DNA of 64,000 nucleotides from Diphasiastrum complanatum (lineage: Eukaryota; Streptophyta; Lycopodiopsida; Lycopodiales; Lycopodiaceae): assembly GCA_029204225.1 (NCBI GenBank), contig CM055106.1, positions 34,504,361 to 34,568,360 on the forward strand, written 5' to 3'. Below, piece by piece: positions 19,800-29,947 of the stretch; within the stretch, counting starts at the first letter, position 1; every line of letters starts with the position of its first letter. The translations under genes were made by a program, and so were the position numbers. The notes below the pieces were generated by a model, which searched no databases, was not told where the DNA came from, and saw only the letters and a list, made by a program, of their open reading frames with translations.

Positions 19800-20640
19800 A
19801 TGCCATTTTGGGGACCTTCGCCGAGCACCTTACTCTCATTATGAACCTTCGCCGACATGCTAGATGGTCTTAAAATGTCAAATTAGATTGGCCATAGGTT
19901 CAGATTTTAGAAAAATGCATTTATGACAGTACCTGGGCGAAGGACCCTCTTGGACGAAGGTTCATCCTTCGCCAGCCCTGAAAAATGTTTGCCTGATAGG
20001 TTCAGATCCTAGAAACCTTTGTCAAGATTTTTATAGCCTATTTTCACAGGACTGTACATGTCTGCAAATTTTGGTTCAGAACTGATCAGCCAAACTAGTA
20101 TTCAGTGTAATAAACCCACCAAATTCACCTATAAGTTGGCCGAATTCGATTCATTCCTCACTCGTGCTAGCGAAGCTCTTACAAATTTTTCCCACGACCA
20201 AAGCCTTCCAAACTTTCTGAATTGCTTTCTAATATACTTTCGCGCGTCTTATATTTCATTTATGATCATCATGTCTTCTACAAATACTTCTCAATCTCCG
20301 CGTTATACTATCCATCGTGATGTCGCATCTACAACGGACATCATGATACTTTCTAGCACAAGCATGGTCACTCAGTGGATGACCCTTGCGGAGCTTCTGT
20401 TGTTGGAGAGAGGGAGATGAACGAGTTGAGAAAAGGTGTCATAGGTTAGAAACAAAAAATAAGCTCAAAGAGGTAAGACTAACACGAACGAGAACAAGAG
20501 ACGAACGAGAAATGTTCGTGCATACTGGAATGAGCTTTACGACTCTCTCCGTAAGCATAACTACACCTATCAGAACGAACAAAACGGTAGTGATGGGAAT
20601 CACAGTCGTTCTTGATTACGTAGCCAAACTTTAATAAATG
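19800..20640 (+). mobile_element. Repeat family R, copy 4
   Basis: GAACCTTC at 19843 and GAAGGTTC at 19956, then GCAAATTTTGGTTCAGAACTGA, CACCTATAAG (degenerate TATA, about 20126-20135), AGCGAAGCTCTTACAAATTT, and the ATG at 20271. Sequence just upstream (19680-19800) also looks R-like. A further frame near 20507-20610 (RAYWNELYDSLRKHN) looks like protein coding, but I cannot assign it. Confidence 0.5.
20271..20420 (+). pseudogene. R-family protein N-terminus, copy 4
   Basis: Starts MSSTNTSQSP, then IHRDVASTTDIMIL, VTQWMTLAELLLLERG. Aligns in position and pattern with the copies at 887 (minus) and 17564 (IxRE-x-x-x-TTxI, then QW/PW and a Leu-rich end). 49 aa before a stop. Function unknown. 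Confidence 0.4.
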
Positions 20641-21009
20641 AATGATGCTCCAGAAGAATGGTTTGTCGTGAATAGTAAGACAAACTATTCGTCGGGAATG
20701 ATTCGCAAAGAGCTAGACGATGCTTGACTGATAATTAGTCGCGAATGATTCACGAAAGACAAGACTAAATGCTACTCGTCTATTACCAGAAAGAACAACT
20801 AGAAAGATCAGACAGAATGAATGATAAGCATAGCAATATTATAGCAATATTAACATAGATCGGAACGCAGAACAAAGAATTGTATCAAATTAAGTATATC
20901 ATGTATACATGTCAATAATGCGGTAGAGCACAAGACAATAGCGGACGAAACCATGTGCCCTACGAAGCTTATCCAATCTGGAAAGGAATAAAACCTTATT
21001 GCTAACAAA
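20641..21009. other. No recognisable feature
   Basis: AT-rich spacer with several CGAATGATTCGC-like short repeats near 20690-20755. No coding similarity seen. Confidence 0.4.
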
Positions 21010-22290
21010 TCAAAAATCATTGCGCAAAAGACAAATTATATAGCTTAGCGTTTCTCTAACAAAATGATAATGAGTCTCAATATGTTTTGTTCTAGCATAG
21101 AGCACAAGATTTCTAGTTAAATGAAGGCAGCTTTGATTATCACAATGTATTGTATTAAGGTAGAATGCTTGGAAAAACTCGGCAAATAGTTTTCTCAACC
21201 AAATAACTTTGTGTCATAGAACTCAATGTTCGATACTTAGCTTTCAATTGAAGATAAAACAATGGTGGATTATTTTTTGCCATGATGTCGTTATAGCACT
21301 TGCATTAACACAAGCTTCTATCATCAATATTTCCTACCCAATCAGCATAAGGAAATTCAATAAAAACATGTGATTCATTCCTACAAAATTGTAAGTCATA
21401 ATATAGAGCTCCCTTGATGTATCATATCACTCTTTTTATTGAGTGCCAGTGAGTCTCTCTAGGCTTAGACATAAATTGACTTAGCAAACCAATAGAAATG
21501 AAATATTAGGACATGTATGAGGGATAGATAAGGCTACCTATATAACTAGTGATCAATCTCATTTGTGTCATCCTGCAAGGTTAGCTTTAGATTGTATCCA
21601 TAGGCATACTCGGTGACTTGCACTCATGCATATTAAACCTTTTTAGCGATTCTCTTACATATTTTGCTTGAGTTAGCACAATATCATCTTCTCTTTGCCA
21701 AATCCAAGCAATAATGCATCAAGCCTAAATCTGTTATATCAAAGTTATCTCCAAGAAACAATTTCATTTCTTCAACGTGCATATCATAACTTCCAGCTAT
21801 ATTCAAATCATCAATGTAAAGTATACGGTAGATGATTTCACCTTGATGTTTGAGAACATAAAGATTTAGATCTTTCTTCAACTCGTACACTAGGTGTTCT
21901 TCACCTTTTTGTGTAGATCCCTTCGGTTGTTCCATGTACCCCTTTTCCATGAGGTTATCATTCAAGAATAATGACTTGACATCCAACTGAATGTTGCAGT
22001 TGCTACCATGATTTAATAGTTATCATTTTTGCCATTGGCACAAAAGTTTCTTCAAAGTCAATTCCTTCTTGTTGCTCAAATCCATACGCTACCAATCTAG
22101 TTCTGTATTTATCTAATGATCCATCAACATGAGTTTTGATTTGGACACATTTACAAGAAATGGCTTGTTTACCATGCGAGAATGCAACAAATTTGCAAAC
22201 TTGTTTGCATGGATTTACCTTTTGTGTTTTTAAGATGATGTGTTTGAAACATTTTTCAAGTTTAAAAATATTGTTCAAAAACTAACTTAA
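21010..22290 (-). pseudogene. Ty1/copia RT-RNase H remnant
   Basis: Leftward: YRTRLVAYGFEQQEGIDFEE with VPMAKMITI (RT start), MDVKSLFLNDNLMEKGYMEQ, LYIDDLNIAGSYDMH (YVDD to YIDD, near 21810), LGLMHYCLDL, then a gap and IHCDNQSCLHLTRNLV with ARTKHIETHYHFVRE (RNase H end, about 21150-21050). Stops and frameshifts separate the blocks. Gag, protease and integrase are missing. It differs clearly from D, E1 and E2. Confidence 0.8.
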
Positions 22291-22299
22291 GCATCAATC

Positions 22300-23090
22300 C
22301 AGATTTTGAGATATGACGATGGTGGGGATATGTTGAATTTTGTGACTTCAAAGGCATAAAGAGTGAGTATCCTTTCACTTTTACTCCTGAGAAAAATGAC
22401 TAGCCCTAAAAGAAGAAGAAGTTTTGTGCGAATGTGCAAAGTTTATGAGGGTTGATGCCTCTCTTCAAACTTTTTTCGGAGATAAGCCATTAATGGTGCA
22501 AAACTTTCTATGCAATAGACTACCATCCAAGGCAAATGAAGGAAAGGCACCACTTGACGTGATGAGCCAGATGTCAAAAGTCTAAAAATCTTTGGCTCTA
22601 TTTGTAATTCATATCTTTTTGGATATTAGGAAGAAGGATGATCCAACATTCATGAAAGTTATTTTCGTTAGATTTAGTGAGCATTGCAAAGGGTATAGAG
22701 TGTACATTTCTACTACTAAGAAACAGTGTGGTTAGAGGTTTTTTTATGAAGGAAACTCTGGGTTGTTGGATGAGAATGTAGATAACCCTCCCATTGTGCA
22801 AGAACTTGAAGAATATAGGGAGGAGCCAAGTGACAGTGAAATGAGTGTGATCCATATCCCAACTTGTGAGCTCCAAGAAGATCATCAAGGACAAGATTGA
22901 AGCCATCAAGGCTCTCACCTATGTGGATAAGAGTAAGCAACAAAATGAAGGTACATCCTCCTCATTCTTGACTTCTTTGAATGATGAATCTACTTGTGTT
23001 GAAGAGGCTAAGAAATCAAAGCAATGATGCTATGGATGTTGATTACAATGCTTTGATTGACCTATTCGAGCAAGTCATCTACATCTATGG
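22300..23090 (+). pseudogene. Ty1/copia integrase remnant
   Basis: Plus strand: FTFTPEKND followed by stops in place of the TPQQNGVAERKNRT motif that holds the catalytic Glu (about 22375-22420), CANV/MRVDASLQTFFGDKPL, FLCNRLPSKANEGKAPLDV, DDPTFMKVIFVRFSEHCKGYRVY, then a degenerate linker to the RT start (AMDVDYNALI near 23030-23060). Many stops. Head-to-head with the preceding minus-strand remnant. Confidence 0.7.
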
Positions 23091-23690
23091 CTTTAAAAAA
23101 TAGTTGTCACAGAATCTTGAAATGACCAAATTTGCTAGGGATCGACCTTCACATGCAAGTGAGAGGTCGCATCAATGTACGCATCAAGCATGGAATAGTT
23201 AGCATTAGCTCCCTTTGCTCTAGGCATAGGTTTGACATCTTCCTCGTCCATCTTCACTCTCACCTCCATGATCTGAACTATTTCTTTTTTAACGAAATAC
23301 TCTGTAGCATCATATAATTCGTGTAATTTGTAGATCTCAAGTAGGTCGTGCAAAGGAAGAGGAAAAATCAAAAGTGCATGATGTGGGATTCGAGCATCAG
23401 CTTTTGATAGCTATTATCCAATCCAACCAGCTGCAAAGACACTTGTGAGAGACACATGGCAAAACTGAACTTCGCATTACCACTTCATGCATTTTTGTAA
23501 TCCATACTTTTCTTTCTTCTACTCTTTTCTCGCATTTATTCATTTTCCATAAATTTTTCATCCTGTCTCACCATAATGTGTGTCTACTCAAATACTATAT
23601 AAAACAATTGTCGAGATTGAGTTTGGGGATATAATTTATGGGACCTCACTTTGGATGGAATCTTGAAAATACATAAGCTTCAAGGAATGG
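23091..23690. other. No recognisable feature
   Basis: A 78-aa minus frame (23371-23135, EEDVKPMPRAKGANAN) has no similarity I can name. The rest is AT-rich without repeats shared in the window. Confidence 0.35.
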
Positions 23691-24965
23691 CATCTTCAAA
23701 ATACGGATGGAATCCTTAACTTTTTGTGACACATGCATAATGGGCATTTGTAGGCGGATGGTAAGGATATAATGGCTCGCATTCTTGTCTCGATGCTACT
23801 GCAAGTATTCTTGACATCAATATTTGCCATTGTTTTCCTATAAGAGAGCCAGCATTTGTTTGCCTCAGAGAGAAATAACTTGGTGGCTCTTCTTTGCATC
23901 ACCAACTCTCCAGCAGTTGTAGATTTCTGACGGGGTACATTTTCAGACAGAGCAGGGAAGAAATGACGACACATAGCAGACCCAATGTGTCCATTATTTC
24001 CTGTCATGCCTAAGTTGATCAAACTTTGCATACCCACTTGACTGTGCATCCCAATGCAATTAGTATGCCCACAAGCAACTGAACATTCCCAGGACGGTAA
24101 GTTTGCAAGGACAAAGGCTATTCTAAGGAAATTATGTCTTGTTTGCCATCCCAGAAGTGCAATCTACCATGCTATGGTTAGATCAGCTGCATTGTCCTTC
24201 CTTCCAGACCCTATACCTGCAGCATCAGGAAATGTATTACCAAATTTGATTGAACATGGGTTTAGTAAATCGAGGGCTTGATTTTCAAGAAACATAATCA
24301 TGGCATTATTCAAATTGGTGATAAATTTGGCTTGTTTGAAAGCAATCAGTGCCTTAGTGCAACCGAGTGTCGAGCACCAGTAACAATACTTTAAGAAAAA
24401 ATACTTCTGGGTTCTGTTTTCCATTCCCATGTCTACATGGTTTCAATTGGTTCTATTACCTTGTCATTTTCTGTATCATGCAGCAGTTGCAAGCAATTTC
24501 AGTAAAAAGATAGATGATCCAGGAAGCCGTACATGTATAGCAGCAATAAAGAAAGCCTGTGCAGTGCTGAGGTTTTGTAGCTCATTGTAGATGTATGCAA
24601 TATCGGTACTGTAAGTTTGATCTGTCAAGAAACCTGCAACAATCAGAAAAGGGTGGACATTGTTTGATGTGAAACATGAAAGGAAAATCGCATATACTGG
24701 ATGCAAGGAAAATTGCCATGTACTATAAGATCTGCATGCTGGGAAATTTGCAACTTATCTGGGTGATTTCCTCTCATGATTGTCTCTTCTTTTCCTTTTA
24801 TTCTCTGTATACCTTGTAAGGCTTCCCAGCTTTATTCCTTTTTGCAGAGCAGATGTTGTACAATAATTCCTGGCTAGCAGTTGCCACCAGCCTACATGAA
24901 TGGCCAGGCTGCTTCCTTTTCTAGCCCACTTGTGCCCACGAAGATCCTGTAAATGTACAACCAAC
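23690..24965 (-). pseudogene. Exon-like fragments of an unrecognised host gene
   Basis: Minus-strand pieces in consistent order with splice-like borders. Exon-like 24946-24813 (LQDLRGHKWARKGSSLAIHV) has an ACAG acceptor upstream and AAG|GTATAC after it. Exon-like 24633 to about 24480 (GFLTDQTYSTDIAYIYNELQ) has a TTGTTGCAG acceptor. About 24330-23710 reads KFITNLNNAMIMFLENQALD, FGNTFPDAAGIGSGRKDN, IAW then a stop, LGWQTRHNFLRIAFVLANLP, GMTGNNGHIGSAMCRHFFPA and RAIISLPSAYKCPLCMCHKK. The composition is helical-repeat-like and unlike the transposons around. I cannot name it. One stop sits near 24162. It may be the 3' part of a real gene or a pseudogene. Confidence 0.4.
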
Positions 24966-25540
24966 CAGTTGAGGTAAATCTATTGATTGCTCTTGAAATA
25001 GCAGGAAAGTAGAACTTCAAAAAAGGCTATCAATGTGAGTAGGAGGGGACTTACCCACTTAGTGAAACTAGCAACGCAATTCTAGCCTTAAATTGAGGTT
25101 AATAATTGACCTATTAATCTATGTGATCATCTTCAATATGTCCTAAATTTTTGAGGTGAATTGACAATGTATGCGAAATTGATTGCAATGAGACAATAAG
25201 AGAGGTAACACAAAGGATAATAATTTCTAATGTGAACACATATATACTTTGTAGCTTACATTGAGATTTTCACTTTGGAAATCTCAATGTTTTTGGAAAT
25301 GGTAGATGTGATATATGTTTTGATAAAGCTTGAAGACAGTTTGTTGCCCAATTTGAGGACGATACAAACCCTGTCGAAGCAAAAACAATGTTGTATTGTA
25401 AACAAACCACTAGAAATTTTCACACAATAAGCAATTAGCTAGGCATTTTTTGTCATTTTCATTGTCTTTATTCTCACTTTTGTCTACTCATTTATACATG
25501 AATTCATATCCTTTGTGCATTTTATAATTTAAAACATAGG
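24966..25540. other. No recognisable feature
   Basis: AT-rich, no coding or repeat similarity seen. Confidence 0.4.
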
Positions 25541-25800
25541 CTCAAACATATATCCATTTCAAATCGATGAATTAATGCCGATTGGATGCAGAACGATCTC
25601 TTCCAAATTGTTAGTACTTGTTATAGTCAGAGTTGTTAGTAATGTTTTGTTGGCATTTTGCCATGAAGAGGTGGCAATTTTCGCCTGTCTCCTTGCAATT
25701 TCGAAATATGCACTTTGAACTTTGAAATTTGCCAAGGAAAAGACCATCGCATCCAACAGAAATTATTTCATCAATTTAAAATGGATATATGTTTGAGCAT
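25541..25800. mobile_element. MITE-like element with long inverted repeats
   Basis: GCTCAAACATATATCCATTT at 25542 reappears inverted at about 25780-25799 as AAATGGATATATGTTTGAGC. The arms stay similar for about 60 bp (GATGAA, TTGGATGC, TCTTCC/TTTTCC). About 258 bp in total and non-coding. I could not define a target duplication, so the superfamily stays open. Confidence 0.65.
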
Positions 25801-26327
25801 ATGTCTCAAATCTTGGGTTTGACAATTTCTAAGGGGATTATTGGTAAGTTTGTGATGAATTTGAGCTTTTCACATGATGCGACTAGCTTGCAAGAAATTA
25901 ACTTATAAAACTTGGGTTTTTGACTTTATGCGAGGTCCAAAAGAATGTTTATGAAGAATAATCATTATAGGCATAAAAGCACCTCACATACATGTACTTG
26001 ATCCATTTTTATAGAGCTACTTATGAGCAGAGAAAGCAATCCTAGCATATACAACATGTTTGCTTATGGAGCAATATTGAACAGCCTTAGGTTCCTATGT
26101 TACAGTTCAATTATAAGCAAGCAACCTTTCAATGTCACCAATACGAGATTACTTAGTCACAAATCAAAGGACGATAAGAAAGGAGCATCCTAAAATCAGT
26201 GCATGGGAATGGTCTACCTATTACATAGCAGTTTTCAAGGAGCCCAACTAACATTTTGACAGAAAACATGATATCCAAATGCATGTATGTCTGGAAGTTG
26301 ATAGATATGTGAATCACCTCGAGGGCA
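25801..26327. other. No recognisable feature
   Basis: AT-rich region upstream of the transporter pseudogene. The missing N-terminal exons are not visible here. Confidence 0.35.
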
Positions 26328-27378
26328 TCATGGCAGGATTGACCTGGGCAAAATCTGTAGCTATTGGGTTCTATTTTGCTTACTTACCATTGAGGTTCTA
26401 AGGCCATGAGGGCCAATTCTTGTTTGGCTCGATCTCTACTAATAGTGGGAATCCCAAGAGGTCTTTGTTCAGTGAAATTAGGCTTTGGTATCTGATGGCT
26501 GTTATTCTTATTCAGAAACTCGCAAAAGTAGCACACAGAGAGAACATCACCCTTGCCGTAATTGAGGCACTCATTCTGCTCTTTTATTTGATGGGGTGTT
26601 CTTCACAGTCGTACAAGGCAGCATGACTGGAACCCATGTGGAACCTGTAAATGGCTTCAGTCCTAAGCCCACATATGCTGATGTTGATGCTCTTGCTCAA
26701 AACCCAACCCATCTGACAGCAAAGCATACCATCGAGATCAACACAGCTTCAGACACAACTGTTGCTGAAGTTGAAGGTGGTCTAGCCATAAGCAAAGAAG
26801 AAGAAAAGGGATTTTTTGCATGGTCGTACCCGCATGTGCGAATGGGAGACACCCAGTCATTTCTGGAAGCCTTCACAAAAATAGAGTTCTGGATGTTATT
26901 CATCATCTCAGCCAGCGCACTAGGGACTCGCAACACGGCCTTCGACAATGTAGGCCAGCTCGGGACCTCCTTGAACTACACTTCCTTGGACACCAGCACC
27001 TTTCTATCCATGATCAGCATATGGAATTTCTGTGATAGAGTTTCTTCAGATTTTGCTTCTGAATTTGCTCTCAAACACTACTCTATTCCCAGGCCAGTGT
27101 TCTTTGCTCCCTCCCTGGCCATCGACTGTTTAAGACATCTTCTCTTTGCCTTTGCAGTCCCTGGAGCATTGTATGTGGAATCTATACTCGTAGGCTTTGC
27201 CTATGGATTCCAAGCTTCTATATTGTTCATCGTAGTGTCGGAACTCTTTGGGCTAAGGTTCTTCGGCACACTGTATGATGTTGCCACTCTATCCCTCCCT
27301 CTGGGCACTGAGCTGATGTCAATTCTACTAGGGGTAGCCTGTATGATAAAGAAGCCAGGAAGCAAGTATACACAGTAG
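26328..27378 (+). pseudogene. NFD4/nodulin-like MFS transporter pseudogene
   Basis: The C-terminal half of a plant NUCLEAR FUSION DEFECTIVE 4-like major facilitator protein. One frame (26420-26590) holds a TM-like YLMAVILIQKLAKVAHRENI. After a frameshift near 26590 a 260-aa frame carries FFAWSYPHV, the KIEFWMLFIISASALGTRNT TM block, DNVGQLGTSLNY, STFLSMISIWNFCDRVSSDF, LLFAFAVPGALYVESILVGF and SELFGLRFFGTLYDVATLSL. These match the family signatures D-N-x-GQ-x-G-x-SL and SE-x-FGL-x-(Y/F)-x-TLY. The N-terminal nodulin-like half is missing, against a usual 550-600 aa. Substrate unknown. A relic, not a working gene. Confidence 0.7.
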
Positions 27379-27870
27379 GAGAACTCAGCTGTGTATAAAC
27401 TCCCCATTGGAGTACTTTCTCAAGCAAATATCCTCAATGTAACAAAAACCAATATTATTTCTATCTAGAAAAACAGCATCCATCATGATAGATATGCAGC
27501 CCGGCCAAATAAAAATTCTTTGTTCTGTGTGCTTGTTAGGGAACAAAAGTTTCACGGGCATAGAAGATATGTATGACCTTGCTACCTCTTCGACACCGTG
27601 TAAGAACTATGTTCTAGATATGCTGAAGTGATTTGATAGCTACAAGACAAGGTAAATCTTCCTCTTTTTAGGAATTTAAAAGTAAGCACGTATTTGTGTC
27701 TAACAAAGCATGATCAGATATATGACTGCTCAAAAGTCTCCACGAAAATTTTTGCAAGCTTATTATTATTTTCCAACAAATTAAAACTGAGTCAAATGAA
27801 AAATAGCAGGTAATTTACCGTAGCACTCTATGGAAAATAAGTACAACTCACTTTTGACATACAAGACCTA
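27379..27870. other. No recognisable feature
   Basis: AT-rich sequence after the transporter stop codon. It could include the former 3' UTR. Confidence 0.35.
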
Positions 27871-28345
27871 GACACTTTTCTACTCACAAGGGAGTTATCG
27901 ACAACAAGTGGATCTTCAAGAAGAAGATCAACTCTGATGGCTCCATTGCAAATTAATGGAAAGCACGGCTGGTGGCTAAAGGATCCAAGGAGTGGATTAT
28001 CAAGAAATTTTCAGTCCTGTCATCAAAATGTAGTCAATCAGGACTCTGATTGTGTTAGCAGCCACAGAAGTCCTCGCAATGCACCAAATGGATGTCAAGG
28101 CAGCGTTTCTCAATGACAACGTCGAAGAGGAGCTGTATACCTTCCAACCAGAAGGATTCGAAGTCAAAGGCCAAGAGCACAAAGTGTGCAAGCTGCACAA
28201 AGCAATCTACGATATGAAACAGGCCGCAAGAGCATGGGTCGATAGAATTAACTCTTATCTCATTCAATTGGGTTTTGCAAACAATTCAACTGACTGTAAT
28301 GTTTATTCCAAGCATATAGGTGTCTGTATTGAGATTTTGGTTAAT
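27871..28345 (+). pseudogene. Ty1/copia RT fragment
   Basis: NKWIFKKKINSDGSIAN then a stop, KARLVAKG, a frameshift, then MHQMDVKAAFLNDNVEEELY, FQPEGFEVKGQEHKVCKLHK, IYDMKQAARAWVDRINSYLI. Ends before YVDD. Resembles element C more than D (HQMDV, QPEGxExxGxxH) but is independent debris, truncated on both sides. Confidence 0.8.
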
Positions 28346-28399
28346 AAAATTTGCAAGAAAGTCAATGCTAGAAGAAGTATCCAAGAATTTGGAGATTTA

Positions 28400-28790
28400 C
28401 TAGTGTTGGGCGGGTATCAAAATATTTAATACTAGTCGGGTCTGAGTATTCCAATTTTTTCACAATTTTAATATTAGTCGAGTATAAATCGGGCTGGTAT
28501 CATAAGGGTGATACATCAACCCAGGTATAAATATGTACGAATTGCTAAAGTTACTTTTTCTAAAGGGTAAAATGTAATTTTTTTAAGATATAAAAGTTCG
28601 AGACATCAGATGTCATTACTATAAATACCCTACTATTGATATTAGGACAAAAATTTCTAAAATCTCCCAAGCTCGGGTATCAATACGAGTATTAAAATAG
28701 TTAATACTGAGGGGTCCGATTCTAGGCTCTAGTATCACAAAATCATATGCCAGCCAGGTATGTTCTATGATATCATTAGAGTTTGCGGAT
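28400..28790. repeat. AT-rich segment with direct CGGGTATCAA repeats
   Basis: CGGGTATCAA followed by TTAATACT and GGGTC occurs at 28409-28442 and again at 28674-28713, with CGAGTAT variants between. It starts TAGTGTTGGGC, a sequence seen at ends of some plant hAT elements, but I found no matching inverted end. Non-coding. Confidence 0.3.
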
Positions 28791-29624
28791 CACAAGGCAA
28801 TCCTAACCCTAGTTAATAAGTGAGAGGGATTTGGCACCCTGCGTGCATAAGTCCAACCCGATGATCACATAGATATTTGATTAATTAGAAAGTTAATAAA
28901 AGGAATTTAGGCCTTTTTGCGGCTAATGTTGAAAGGCCCATAAGTTAAGTTAGTGAGTAAAATGCCCACCAGAATTTGGCCAATAGGAATTGAGGCCAAG
29001 ACCCTCCAATCCCTGGTAGTTTTGAATCATTGTACATGTTCTCTCTTCATTTTAATACAAGCAAGTTGGCCTTTTTATGGAATGGATCAGGAATGCCTTT
29101 GCTATCTATTTCTCTTCCTCCATCTCTCATGCTTTCTTTGTATTAACTAATTGTTGGATTTGATGGCTATGGTATTGAATGTTCTTATGCTTTTTGAGAG
29201 AAGAGGAGAGAGAGGGGCAAGTTTCTATCATTGTGGATTAGGATTAGCGGTTGTAGTATTAATGCTTCGTGTTAATGGATCTTAGTGTTAATGTGCACAT
29301 GCTGGATTTTGGAATATGCTATCGCTCTCATGGGAACTAACCTCCGCGTGACAGCTACCCTCGTCTCCTTGATGCTTGTTTGTGAGCTTGGATCTAGGGT
29401 TGAGGCTAGAATAGGAAATAGCCCACTACAATGTTGGCACCATTTTTGGGGAGCTACGCCAATTTTTCAGTTTGCAGCATGTTTGGATGGATGTTAGCTT
29501 GCATGTAGGCATCTTGTTTTGGCATAGTAGGATTAAAATTGCATCTCAGGGTTAGATTGGGAGCTATTTTGCTTGATTTGAGTGGTTTTTCTTGTTTGAA
29601 ATATAATTTGATTGTTGAGCAGGG
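28791..29624. other. No recognisable feature
   Basis: No coding or repeat similarity found. Short plus frames are not convincing. Confidence 0.35.
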
Positions 29625-29872
<248 letters not shown>

Positions 29873-29910
29873 AACCCACCAACCGACCCGCAGCTAGTGA
29901 ATCCCTTAGG

Positions 29911-29947
29911 GGGCAGTTAGCTCCCCAAAAGGGATAGCTAACTGCCC
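29911..29947. other. Hairpin at the 3' end of the Penelope-like gene
   Basis: GGGCAGTTAGCT (29911-29922) and AGCTAACTGCCC (29936-29947) form a perfect 12-bp stem. The 13-nt loop CCCCAAAAGGGAT can pair further (CCC/GGG). It overlaps the end of the last PLE frame (minus), so in that transcript it would be a terminal stem-loop. Confidence 0.6.
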
